Of a DNA stretch of 5,892 nt, positions 1 to 5,887 are shown in pieces. The position numbers were made by a program, and so were the translations under genes. Origin of the DNA: an uncultured Eubacteriales bacterium. Lineage in GTDB: Bacteria; Bacillota; Clostridia; Peptostreptococcales; Anaerovoracaceae. The DNA lies in contig CAUEYG010000121.1 of assembly GCA_959021945.1 (NCBI GenBank), positions 1-5,892 of the forward strand, written 5' to 3'. Below the pieces are notes generated by a model. The model saw nothing but the letters and a program-made list of their open reading frames with translations, ran no database searches and had not been told where the DNA came from. How positions within the stretch are numbered: the stretch's first letter is position 1; each line of letters starts with the position of its first letter.

Positions 1-36
1 TATGAAGTATATTACGATGAAAGGGGAGTTTCAATT

Positions 37-300
37 TTGAACAGTAATATGGAACCTTATATTGGTATGCCTATAGATTTGGATAATTGTGACTGTGATG
101 ATATGATCGGTGATTTCCCAGGCCAGAACCCTCAGGATCCTCCATGCATGTCAGGGCGTGATTTTGAGAATTGGCCGATTGCTATGGCATATGTTCCCAT
201 GCAACAGTGGGAAGAAACTTATGACCCAGCTCAGGCTTTACAGGCAGGAACCATTTTTCCTAGCCTGGATCTTCCGTTCTTAGGAGGTATGAGACGATGA
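37..300 (+). CDS. cotJA: Spore coat-associated protein CotJA
   Basis: This 87-residue protein matches the CotJA family, small spore-coat proteins of Bacilli and Clostridia that are usually about 80 residues long. The family signature is in the C-terminal half: AYVPMQQWEETYDP (51-64), then AL-x-x-GTIFPSLDLPF (67-81). Many family members have Trp where Met55 stands here. The N-terminal part is acidic and carries Cys18, Cys20 and Cys37. The start is TTG at 37: AAGGGGAG (21-28) lies 8 bases before it, whereas the in-frame ATG at 49 would be 20 bases away. It is the first gene of a cotJABC operon and overlaps cotJB by four bases (ATGA). In Bacillus subtilis the operon is expressed in the mother cell under sigma-E and CotJA helps assemble CotJC into the coat; that role is carried over from the family. 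Confidence 0.95.
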   Translation: MNSNMEPYIGMPIDLDNCDCDDMIGDFPGQNPQDPPCMSGRDFENWPIAMAYVPMQQWEETYDPAQALQAGTIFPSLDLPFLGGMRR

Positions 301-551
301 GTGAGAGAACAGAAATGCTGAAAAAGATTCAGCAATTGAATTTTGTTATGATTGATGTGGGTCTTTATTTAAATAACCAGCCTGACAGTCCAGCTGCTCT
401 GGCGTTATTTCAAAAATACCAGGCTCTGTACCGGCAGGCGAAAATGGAGTTTGAAGATACCTACGGACCTCTGTGCTATGATGGTATCAATGTGGAACGA
501 GATGGCTGGTCCTGGCTGCAGAAACCATGGCCATGGGAAGTGGAGGATTAA
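297..551 (+). CDS. cotJB: Spore coat protein CotJB
   Basis: This 84-residue protein matches CotJB, the second small protein of the cotJ spore-coat operon (about 87 residues in Bacillus subtilis). Visible family features are an N-terminal helical half (LKKIQQLNFVMIDVGLYLNNQPD, residues 8-30, followed by an ALALFQKYQALY helix) and an aromatic tail with YGPL near 56-59 and the Trp-rich ending WSWLQKPWPWE. No signal peptide or membrane segment is seen. The ribosome binding site AGGAGGT (282-288) sits inside the end of cotJA, 8 bases before the ATG, and the start overlaps the cotJA stop as ATGA, so the two are probably translationally coupled. Its biochemical role is not established; it is considered a structural or assembly factor for the coat. 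Confidence 0.94.
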   Translation: MSERTEMLKKIQQLNFVMIDVGLYLNNQPDSPAALALFQKYQALYRQAKMEFEDTYGPLCYDGINVERDGWSWLQKPWPWEVED

Positions 552-554
552 GTT

Positions 555-1151
555 ATGTGGACGTATGAAAAGAAACTTGAATATCCAGTGAATATAAAAA
601 ATCCAAATCCGGCTTTGGCAAAGTTTATTATCAGTCAGGTCGGAGGGCCGGACGGTGAGTTAGGTGCTTCTCAGCGTTATTTGTCCCAGCGCTATTCTAT
701 GCCTTTTGATGAGGCTATTGCTACATTGACGGATGTGGGAACCGAGGAACTAGCCCATCTGGAAATGGTAAGCGCCATTATTCACCAGCTGACACGGAAC
801 ATGACAATCGAGCAGATTAAAGAAGCTGGTTTTGAAACTTACTTTGTGGATCATACAGCAGGCGTATATCCACAGGCTGCGGCAGGATTCCCATTTAATG
901 CTACCTGCTTTGCATCCAAAGGTGATGCAATTACAGATTTAGTTGAGGATATGGCAGCAGAACAAAAAGCCCGCACCACCTATGATAATATTCTCCGTCT
1001 GGTAGATGATCCTGATGTCATTGATCCGATCCGATACCTAAGGGCTAGAGAAGTAGCGCATTTTCAGCGTTTCGGTGAATCGCTGCGAATTGTCCAGGAT
1101 AATTTGGATTGCAAGAATTTTTATGCCATTAATCCGGAATTTGACAGATAA
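555..1151 (+). CDS. cotJC: Spore coat protein CotJC, manganese-catalase family
   Basis: This 198-residue protein is a ferritin-like four-helix-bundle protein of the manganese catalase family, typical in length for CotJC. The di-metal ligands can be placed by motif and spacing: Glu35 in GELGASQRY, Glu65 and His68 in EELAHLEM, Glu136 in AAEQKAR, and His169 in REVAHFQRF with nearby Glu166. These correspond to the Glu35, Glu66, His69, Glu148 and His181 set known for Lactobacillus plantarum manganese catalase, with the same 33-residue gap between the last two. An active H2O2-dismutating centre is therefore plausible, although coat catalase activity is inferred. The protein is soluble, with no signal peptide. 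GGAGG (542-546) precedes the ATG by 8 bases, and the gene starts three bases after the cotJB stop. It closes the operon and is followed by a strong terminator. Confidence 0.96.
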   Translation: MWTYEKKLEYPVNIKNPNPALAKFIISQVGGPDGELGASQRYLSQRYSMPFDEAIATLTDVGTEELAHLEMVSAIIHQLTRNMTIEQIKEAGFETYFVDHTAGVYPQAAAGFPFNATCFASKGDAITDLVEDMAAEQKARTTYDNILRLVDDPDVIDPIRYLRAREVAHFQRFGESLRIVQDNLDCKNFYAINPEFDR

Positions 1152-1175
1152 TCTTTATCATATAAAAAAACAGAG

Positions 1176-1214
1176 AAAAACGAATGTGCAGATAGATTTT
1201 GCACATTCGTTTTT
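1176..1214 (+). terminator. Intrinsic terminator of the cotJABC operon
   Basis: A perfect 15-bp inverted repeat lies 24 bases after the cotJC stop. The left arm is AAAAACGAATGTGCA (1176-1190), the loop is 9 bases (1191-1199) and the right arm is TGCACATTCGTTTTT (1200-1214), ending in a run of five T. The A-tract on the left makes it look bidirectional, although no gene on the minus strand approaches from the right. It separates the sporulation operon from the MFS gene. Confidence 0.9.
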
Positions 1215-1248
1215 GCATGTGACATCATGCTTTTAATGGAGCCCTGCC

Positions 1249-1277
1249 TTGACATAAAAAGACCCTTATGTTAAAAT
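1249..1277 (+). promoter_or_regulatory. Sigma-A-type promoter of the MFS gene with a built-in inverted repeat
   Basis: TTGACA (1249-1254) and TAAAAT (1272-1277) are separated by 17 bp, giving a perfect -35 and a -10 with one mismatch. Transcription would begin near 1284, leaving a leader of about 50 bases before the ATG at 1334. The promoter is overlaid by an inverted repeat, TTGACATAA (1249-1257) and TTATGTTAA (1266-1274), with 9-base arms, one mismatch and an 8-base spacer. That is a good position for a repressor operator. The hexamers are seen directly; the operator role is inference. Confidence 0.8.
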
Positions 1278-1333
1278 ACCAAACCTTTTGCGAAAAAGAA
1301 AATGATTGCAGAAAATTACATAGGGAGGATTTT

Positions 1334-2476
1334 ATGAAACGAATATTATGGGCAATTTTAGTGATGGCGATAAGTACAAATTTACCAGCCCCACTGTTCC
1401 CTGTTTATCAGCAAAACTATGGGCTTACCCCATTGGGCATTACAACACTCTTTGCCCTTTATGCGGCTTGTTTGCTGCCAATGCTACTAATTTCCGGCTC
1501 CATAACAGATAGAAAAGGAAAAAAAGCAGTTGTGCTGATGGGAATTTTTTTCGCCTGTTTGTCAGCTTTATGTTTTGCTATAGCAAAGGGTGCAGCCATG
1601 CTTTATCTTGCGCGGATGTTGGAAGGATTTGGAATAGGGCTTTTCATGGGAACAAGTAATGCGCTCCTTGTAGAAAATACGAAAGAACATGTACAAAGCG
1701 CCTTAGGGTATGCCAGTATGTTTAATATGTTTGGTTTTGGGTTTGGACCATTGTTATGCGGTATTATAGCTGAATACAGCAGTGCTGCTCCTTATCGTTT
1801 ACCATATCTTTTACTTTTGGCAGGGCTTTTAGCAGCCATTGTACTGGTCTTTACTATTAGGGAAGGAACCAATGAGACGGCCGGCCCTCTGAAAATCAAA
1901 ATAGGCCTTGGGGTTCCAAAAGAAAATCGCAAAATTTTTTGGAAGTTAATTGCACCTGCAGCATTTCTCATGTTGGCCCTTAATGGAGTTGTCATTTCCC
2001 TGATACCCACTTATGTAAAAACCTTATTTCACACAACAAATTTATCTTATTCCGGAGGTTTGCTTTTTGTTATGCTGTTTGGTTCTGGAATCGCACAGCT
2101 GATCCGCAAACCGAGAAAATTGGAAACCAGAGTCAAATGGGGAATTATCCTTTTGGCTGCAGGGACATGGGGGATGATAAGTGCATCTATGGCTGCAAAT
2201 ATTGGGATATTATTTTTTAGTATGGCAATACAAGCGCTGGGTACTGGCTGGACGTTTCAGAGTGCTTTGCGGCTGACCGGAGAAATCAGTGCTCCGGAAA
2301 ACCGAAGCCGTATTATCTCTACTTTTTATATTTGCGCTTACAGTGGTATGGCTTTTCCAACAATCGGAATTGGATTACTTTCAACGTTGTGGTCTTTATC
2401 AGCAGCTCTATTGCTCTTTGGGATATTGCTCACAATAGCTGGAGCATTTGTTGTGATCGGATCGGTTAAGTTATGA
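1334..2476 (+). CDS. Major facilitator superfamily transporter (putative efflux permease)
   Basis: This 380-residue integral membrane protein has about 12 hydrophobic segments in two halves with a central linker near residues 180-205 (EGTNETAGPLKIKIG...), the usual MFS architecture and length. Motif A is GSITDRKGKK (55-64) in the loop between TM2 and TM3. A motif-B-like ARMLEGFGIG follows in TM4 (Arg94, Glu97, Gly98), and a Gly-rich GFGFGPLLCGI in TM5 resembles antiporter motif C. A drug or metabolite proton antiporter is the likely role, but the substrate cannot be read. The start is ATG 1334, with AGGGAGG (1322-1328) 5 bases upstream. An in-frame ATG at 1268 would add 22 polar residues, but it lies between the -35 and -10 boxes of the gene's own promoter and has no ribosome binding site. 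The 3' end overlaps the convergent AraC-type gene by 6 bp. Confidence 0.88.
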   Translation: MKRILWAILVMAISTNLPAPLFPVYQQNYGLTPLGITTLFALYAACLLPMLLISGSITDRKGKKAVVLMGIFFACLSALCFAIAKGAAMLYLARMLEGFGIGLFMGTSNALLVENTKEHVQSALGYASMFNMFGFGFGPLLCGIIAEYSSAAPYRLPYLLLLAGLLAAIVLVFTIREGTNETAGPLKIKIGLGVPKENRKIFWKLIAPAAFLMLALNGVVISLIPTYVKTLFHTTNLSYSGGLLFVMLFGSGIAQLIRKPRKLETRVKWGIILLAAGTWGMISASMAANIGILFFSMAIQALGTGWTFQSALRLTGEISAPENRSRIISTFYICAYSGMAFPTIGIGLLSTLWSLSAALLLFGILLTIAGAFVVIGSVKL

Positions 2477-3484
2477 AAACTCCATACATGGATCCGGTGG
2501 GTACTCTTGCTGCATTAACTTTCGATACTGGCCCGGGAGCAGACCGGTATTTCTGCGAAAAAGCTCCGCCAACCTGCTGGCGTTGGAATATCCGACGGTC
2601 TTTGCAATTTGGCCAATTGTCAAATGTGTAGTTATTAACAAATACTTGGCTTGTTTTATGCGGCATTGCTGGATATATTCTGTGATAGTGCAGTGGTTTA
2701 CCTGGCGAAAAACAGATTTTAATTTTGTCGTACCCATACAAGCGATTTCTGCCAAATGTTTTAATGAATGTTCAGAGGCATAATTTTCACTGATATAAGA
2801 ACTGACTGTTTGAATATGACTGATATCGCAGGAAGAAAGTTTGGGAACTTGTTCCAAATCCTTTTTTGATTTTTTCAGGCGTTCCACGGTTAAAGAGATG
2901 GCCTCTGCTACCTTACCCTCATAAAATAATCTGGCAGAAAGTCCTTCTCCTCTGTAATTCTTGACTTGGGTCAATAGATGGGACATTTCAGGAAAATCTT
3001 CTGTTTGTCCTACCATACGAAAGGCTTCAAGGAGATTCGTGTCTTCTTTGGGGTATTGATGCTTTAAGTAATCTTCATAATAAGAGGGCATGATCTCAAT
3101 ACCGATGGAATAAATACGGATATTTTTGTGAATTAGTACTTGATAAGGTTCATATCCCCCAATAAAACTTTTAATACAACCTGAGGAAAGCCGGTGATAG
3201 GGTGATAGCTCTTCTCCAGAGATAGAATCATACTTTGTAATGCTGAGACATTTGGGGAAGATAAATTTTAACAGGTAATCCTTATGAAAAGAGAAATTGT
3301 GAATTTTAATATCAAATAAGTCCTTTTGTCCGTAAACCCAGTAGGTCCCATGGCCAATTTCAGGTGACAAACGCCAGCACATACCCATTTTTCCATACTC
3401 GTTATTTTCATATTCAGCAATAAACCCATGAGCTTTTAAAAGCGGATCATAAAAATCTGAAATAATATCATGCGTCTGTTTCAA
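2471..3484 (-). CDS. AraC/XylS-family transcriptional regulator
   Basis: This 337-residue protein has an AraC-type double helix-turn-helix domain at about 222-324. HTH1 lies around HSLKHLAEIACMGTTKLKSVFRQ (239-261). A linker helix begins TEYIQQCRIKQAKYLL, and HTH2 covers LTIGQIAKTVGYSNASRLAELFRRNTG (288-314), followed by the family ending LPGQYRK. The first 220 residues are a probable effector-sensing domain of a type seen in clostridial AraC proteins; the ligand is unknown. The start is TTG: the minus-strand AAGGAGG (plus 3493-3499) is 8 bases upstream and no ATG fits. The gene is divergent from the ECF operon, whose spacer carries 21-bp-phased direct repeats, so control of that operon and of itself is likely but inferred. 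Its 3' end overlaps the convergent MFS gene by 6 bp, leaving no room for a terminator between them. Confidence 0.9.
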   Translation of the reverse strand: MKQTHDIISDFYDPLLKAHGFIAEYENNEYGKMGMCWRLSPEIGHGTYWVYGQKDLFDIKIHNFSFHKDYLLKFIFPKCLSITKYDSISGEELSPYHRLSSGCIKSFIGGYEPYQVLIHKNIRIYSIGIEIMPSYYEDYLKHQYPKEDTNLLEAFRMVGQTEDFPEMSHLLTQVKNYRGEGLSARLFYEGKVAEAISLTVERLKKSKKDLEQVPKLSSCDISHIQTVSSYISENYASEHSLKHLAEIACMGTTKLKSVFRQVNHCTITEYIQQCRIKQAKYLLITTHLTIGQIAKTVGYSNASRLAELFRRNTGLLPGQYRKLMQQEYPPDPCMEFS

Positions 3485-3505
3485 AATAAATTCCTCCTTG
3501 CTCTG

Positions 3506-3540
3506 ATTAGACGAACATTTACCTCAATAAGACGAAGCTT
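3506..3540 (+). promoter_or_regulatory. Tandem direct repeats, candidate AraC-type operator
   Basis: ATTAGACGAACATT (3506-3519) and ATAAGACGAAGCTT (3527-3540) match at 11 of 14 positions, including an identical AGACGAA core, and are offset by exactly 21 bp, two helical turns. Paired direct half-sites at this spacing are how AraC-family dimers bind DNA. They lie 22-56 bp upstream of the regulator's own start and about 11 bp before a possible -35 box for the ECF operon, so they could serve autoregulation and activation together. The repeats are seen; the binding is inferred. Confidence 0.6.
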
Positions 3541-3551
3541 GTGAAAAAAGG

Positions 3552-3580
3552 TTGTCAAATATCCTGTTAAGGTGTAACGT
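3552..3580 (+). promoter_or_regulatory. Possible weak promoter of the ECF operon
   Basis: TTGTCA (3552-3557) is a good -35 (five of six), followed after 17 bp by TAACGT (3575-3580), a poor -10 with three of six matches. A weak -10 would suit activator dependence on the neighbouring AraC protein. Transcription would begin near 3587, inside the large inverted repeat. The same bases read on the other strand give TTGACA (3558-3553), so a divergent -35 for the regulator is also possible, but no convincing matching -10 was found for it. Confidence 0.35.
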
Positions 3581-3610
3581 AGATTCGGTTAGATAAACCT
3601 AACCGAATCT
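3581..3610. repeat. Perfect 12-bp inverted repeat upstream of the ECF operon
   Basis: AGATTCGGTTAG (3581-3592) and CTAACCGAATCT (3599-3610) are exact reverse complements separated by ATAAAC. No T-run follows, so it is not a simple terminator. It could be an operator at the transcription start of the ECF operon or, if transcription begins further upstream, a stable leader hairpin. The half-site TTCGGTTAG differs by one base from the DtxR/IdeR-type half-site TTAGGTTAG, but the 6-bp centre is wider than the classical 1 bp. The structure is certain; the function is open. Confidence 0.75.
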
Positions 3611-3662
3611 TATCATAAGAGGTCACTCGCGTCAAGTGAGACTGGCTGGTAAAACCAGGAGG
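3608..3662 (+). promoter_or_regulatory. Leader with small hairpins running into the S-component ribosome binding site
   Basis: Three short dyads follow the large repeat: TCTTAT/ATAAGA around one base (3608-3620), TCACT/AGTGA with a 7-base loop (3623-3639), and CTGGT-AAA-ACCAG (3646-3658). The last overlaps the first two bases of the AGGAGG ribosome binding site (3657-3662), which stands 7 bases before the ATG at 3670. This could tune translation. The leader matches no riboswitch consensus that I can recall, and each stem is short enough to occur by chance. Confidence 0.3.
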
Positions 3663-3669
3663 AGGTATA

Positions 3670-4266
3670 ATGGATAACACAAATAAACTATCGATTAAAG
3701 ATTTGGTGACAACTGGTATTTTTACAGCAATTTTCTTTATTTTCACCATGGTTGGAGGTGGATTTTTCGCAGTAAATCCTGTCTTAACCTTTTATATGCC
3801 AATGGGAAGCGGGCTTTTATGCGGCCCAGTGTACCTTTTGCTTTTGGCCAAAGTGCAGAAACGGTGGAGTATTACGGTTTTGGGAATTGTTATGGGCGTG
3901 ATCTGGTTTGCAACAGGAATGCACTGGGCATTCTCTCTGGGATATGTATTAATGGGATTCCTGGCTGATTTGACAGCAGCAATAGGCAAATACAAAAATA
4001 AAATAATAAACATACTCTCTTATATGCTGATGTCATTAGGAGGAACCTTTACTTATGTCATGTTTTTTATAGATCCTCAGGGATGGGCCGGAACGATGCT
4101 GAAAAAGGGCACAGAACAGTCTTATATTGATACCATGAGGAATTCAGCGCCAACATGGCTTTTAGCTGTAATTATTTTGGGAACTCTGGCTGTGGCAGCT
4201 TTCAGTGGATGGATAGGAAGCAAAATGCTGAAAAAACAATTTGAAAAGGCGGGAATTACAGCATGA
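3670..4266 (+). CDS. ECF transporter S component, Trep_Strep (MptD) type
   Basis: This 198-residue hydrophobic protein has about six membrane segments (approximately 12-35, 44-61, 66-84, 86-106, 112-134 and 162-184) and a basic C-terminal tail (KMLKKQFEKAG). Length, topology and the N-terminal pattern KDLVTTGIFTAIFF followed by GGGFFAVNP fit the Trep_Strep (TIGR02185/MptD-like) family of putative ECF substrate-binding proteins. The two genes downstream supply the T component and ATPase, which fixes the assignment as an S subunit. Such subunits capture a small molecule or metal complex and deliver it with ATP hydrolysis by the energizing module. The ligand is not known from sequence; His85 and Trp86 lie at a membrane edge and might contribute. 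AGGAGG (3657-3662) gives the start, and the stop overlaps the next gene as ATGA. It is probably controlled by the divergent AraC protein. Confidence 0.85.
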   Translation: MDNTNKLSIKDLVTTGIFTAIFFIFTMVGGGFFAVNPVLTFYMPMGSGLLCGPVYLLLLAKVQKRWSITVLGIVMGVIWFATGMHWAFSLGYVLMGFLADLTAAIGKYKNKIINILSYMLMSLGGTFTYVMFFIDPQGWAGTMLKKGTEQSYIDTMRNSAPTWLLAVIILGTLAVAAFSGWIGSKMLKKQFEKAGITA

Positions 4267-4964
4267 AAATAGCATTTGACCCGCGTGCCAAAGTATTTCT
4301 TTTGATCTTTTGCATCCTGTCTGCCATGATGGCGCCGTCTATGACTTATGAATTAGGGCTTGTGGCAGGGATTGGGGGCTTTGGAATTCTTTGCGGCAAG
4401 TATAAGCTGATAATGAAAGGGATGCTTTTTTATGGAGCGATGTATCTTGCTACCAAAGCAGTGATGGCAATGTCCGCAGGTACGATTCAGACTATGCTAA
4501 TCGCCTTCCTGGGGTTGTTTCATAAAGTCTATCCTTGCGGGATGCTGTCTGGCATTTTAATTTCTACGACAAAAGTCAATATATTTTTATCAGCGATGAA
4601 TCGCATGAAGGTTCCCAAAAGTTTTGTAATCCCTATAGCAGTCATGCTCCGTTATCTTCCTACCATTAAAGAAGACTGGCATTTTATTAAAGATGCTATG
4701 AAAATGCGTGATGTATCCCCGTCCATAAAAGGATTTGCGACTCATCCGTCCATGACTGTAGAATGTATTTATGTTCCATTGATGATGGCCGCTTCCAAAG
4801 CGGCGGACGAACTTTCGATTGCCGCTGTTGCCAGAGGGATAGAAAATCCAAAACCTCGCACTTGTCTGACCCAGATTCAGTTTCACGCTGCTGACCTGAT
4901 TGCCGGGAGTTGTTTTTGCATATATTTTTTAATCGGACAATTATATGGGGAGGTTTTTCTATGA
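4263..4964 (+). CDS. ECF transporter T component, CbiQ/EcfT family
   Basis: This 233-residue membrane protein belongs to the CbiQ/EcfT family, which couples the ATPases to the S subunit. It opens with the typical DPRAKVFLLIF (6-16), has several membrane segments before residue 135, then a long cytoplasmic helical coupling region, and ends in a final membrane segment (about 210-228). The coupling region normally carries two Ala-Arg-Gly motifs. The second is intact (Ala190-Arg191-Gly192 in AAVARGIENPKP). The first reads Ala145-Met-Lys-Met-Arg149-Asp150, with Asp where Gly is usual. The start overlaps the S-gene stop as ATGA and has only a weak ribosome binding site (GGCGGG near 4247), so translation is probably coupled. 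The stop overlaps the ATPase start the same way. Confidence 0.9.
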   Translation: MKIAFDPRAKVFLLIFCILSAMMAPSMTYELGLVAGIGGFGILCGKYKLIMKGMLFYGAMYLATKAVMAMSAGTIQTMLIAFLGLFHKVYPCGMLSGILISTTKVNIFLSAMNRMKVPKSFVIPIAVMLRYLPTIKEDWHFIKDAMKMRDVSPSIKGFATHPSMTVECIYVPLMMAASKAADELSIAAVARGIENPKPRTCLTQIQFHAADLIAGSCFCIYFLIGQLYGEVFL

Positions 4965-5887
4965 TTCAATTAAGGGATGTTTCCTTTTGTTACGACAGAC
5001 AGCAAGAAAATGGGTTAAAGTCCATTAATCTTAATCTTTCACAAGGGGAATGTATTGTGCTTTGTGGAAGGAGCGGATGTGGAAAAACTACAGTGACACG
5101 CCTGATCAATGGGTTGATTCCTCGCTTTTATCCTGGAAAGATGCAGGGACAAGTTCTGATAAAAGGGAAAAATATAAAAGAAATCCCTATGTACAAGCTG
5201 GCAGAAATAACAGGTTCTGTTTTTCAAAATCCCAGAACGCAGTTTTTTAATGTAGATACAGATTCGGAAATTGCTTTTGGAGTTGAAAATGAGGCGCTTC
5301 CCCACAAGCAGCTGCAAGTTCGTGTACAGAAAACCATCAAAGAGTTAAATCTGTGTAATCTAAGCGGTCGCAGTATCTTTGCACTTTCAGGAGGGGAAAA
5401 ACAACAAATTGCTTTTGCTTCTGTTTATGCCATGGAACCGGATCTTTATATTTTAGATGAACCTTCGTCCAATCTGGATGCGGCGGCTATTCAGAAATTA
5501 AAAGAACATTTGAATGTAATTCGCAGGCAAGGAAAAACCATCGTAATAGCGGAGCATCGTCTTTATTGGCTTTTAGAATTGGCCGACCGATTTGTGTACT
5601 TGGATAAGGGAGAAATCAAGGGAATCTATACACCCAGTCAGTTAAAAAAATTGTCGCAGCAAGGCAGGAACTTATTAGGGCTCCGCAGTGCAGATTTATC
5701 TTCAATACGGCCTGTGCTGCAAAATCATCTTGCTGCTGAACCGATTTTAGAATTAAAGGAGTTCTCTCTTTTTCACAACAAACAAAAGATCTTGGAAGGG
5801 GTAAATCTGTCAGCAGCGCCGGGAGATATTATCGCTGTAGTGGGGCCCAATGGGGCGGGAAAAACCACGTTGACCAGGGCGCTATGA
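4961..5887 (+). CDS. ECF transporter ATPase with two ABC domains, interrupted in the second
   Basis: The reading frame gives 308 residues. Domain 1 is a complete CbiO/EcfA-type ABC ATPase: Walker A GRSGCGKTT (36-44), Q-loop Gln89 in FQNPRTQFF, signature LSGGEKQ (142-148), Walker B LYILDEP (162-168) with Glu167, D-loop NLD (171-173) and switch His199. A second domain starts at about 264 (EPILELKEFSL) and reaches Walker A GPNGAGKTT (295-303), then stops at TGA five residues later. Double-domain ECF ATPases are usually near 450-500 residues, so roughly 170 are missing. After the TGA the frame reads Gly-Leu, as expected for an intact domain (domain 1: TTVTRLINGL; here: TTLTRAL-stop-GL). The start is ATG 4961, with GGGGAGG (4947-4953) 7 bases upstream, overlapping the T-gene stop. 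The in-frame ATG at 4910 lacks such a site. It would power the S/T importer. Confidence 0.88.
   Translation: MIQLRDVSFCYDRQQENGLKSINLNLSQGECIVLCGRSGCGKTTVTRLINGLIPRFYPGKMQGQVLIKGKNIKEIPMYKLAEITGSVFQNPRTQFFNVDTDSEIAFGVENEALPHKQLQVRVQKTIKELNLCNLSGRSIFALSGGEKQQIAFASVYAMEPDLYILDEPSSNLDAAAIQKLKEHLNVIRRQGKTIVIAEHRLYWLLELADRFVYLDKGEIKGIYTPSQLKKLSQQGRNLLGLRSADLSSIRPVLQNHLAAEPILELKEFSLFHNKQKILEGVNLSAAPGDIIAVVGPNGAGKTTLTRAL

Noticed and set aside
1..36. Possible sigma-E promoter upstream of cotJA
   Set aside because: Only 36 bases are available and no convincing sigma-E -35/-10 pair with correct spacing is visible; the promoter is probably outside the window.
2567..2582. CGCCA/TGGCG dyad as a terminator for the MFS transcript
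   Set aside because: The stem is only five base pairs, lies inside the AraC coding region and has no T-run after it.
2583..2783. Open frame on the plus strand inside the AraC-type gene
   Set aside because: It has no ribosome binding site or recognisable family and lies wholly antisense to a well-supported AraC coding region.
3600..3669. Riboswitch (cobalamin, TPP, THF, preQ1 or molybdenum-cofactor type) ahead of the ECF operon
   Set aside because: A riboswitch would be typical for an ECF operon, but I see none of the conserved boxes I know, and the leader is too short for a cobalamin element.
4590..4886. Antisense open frame inside the T-component gene
   Set aside because: Its composition looks like a reverse-frame shadow, there is no start signal, and the T component on the other strand has clear family motifs.
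5885..5887. Reassigned genetic code with UGA read as an amino acid throughout
   Set aside because: Other genes here (cotJA, the MFS gene, the S and T components) end normally at TGA with overlapping downstream starts, so UGA is a stop in this organism.
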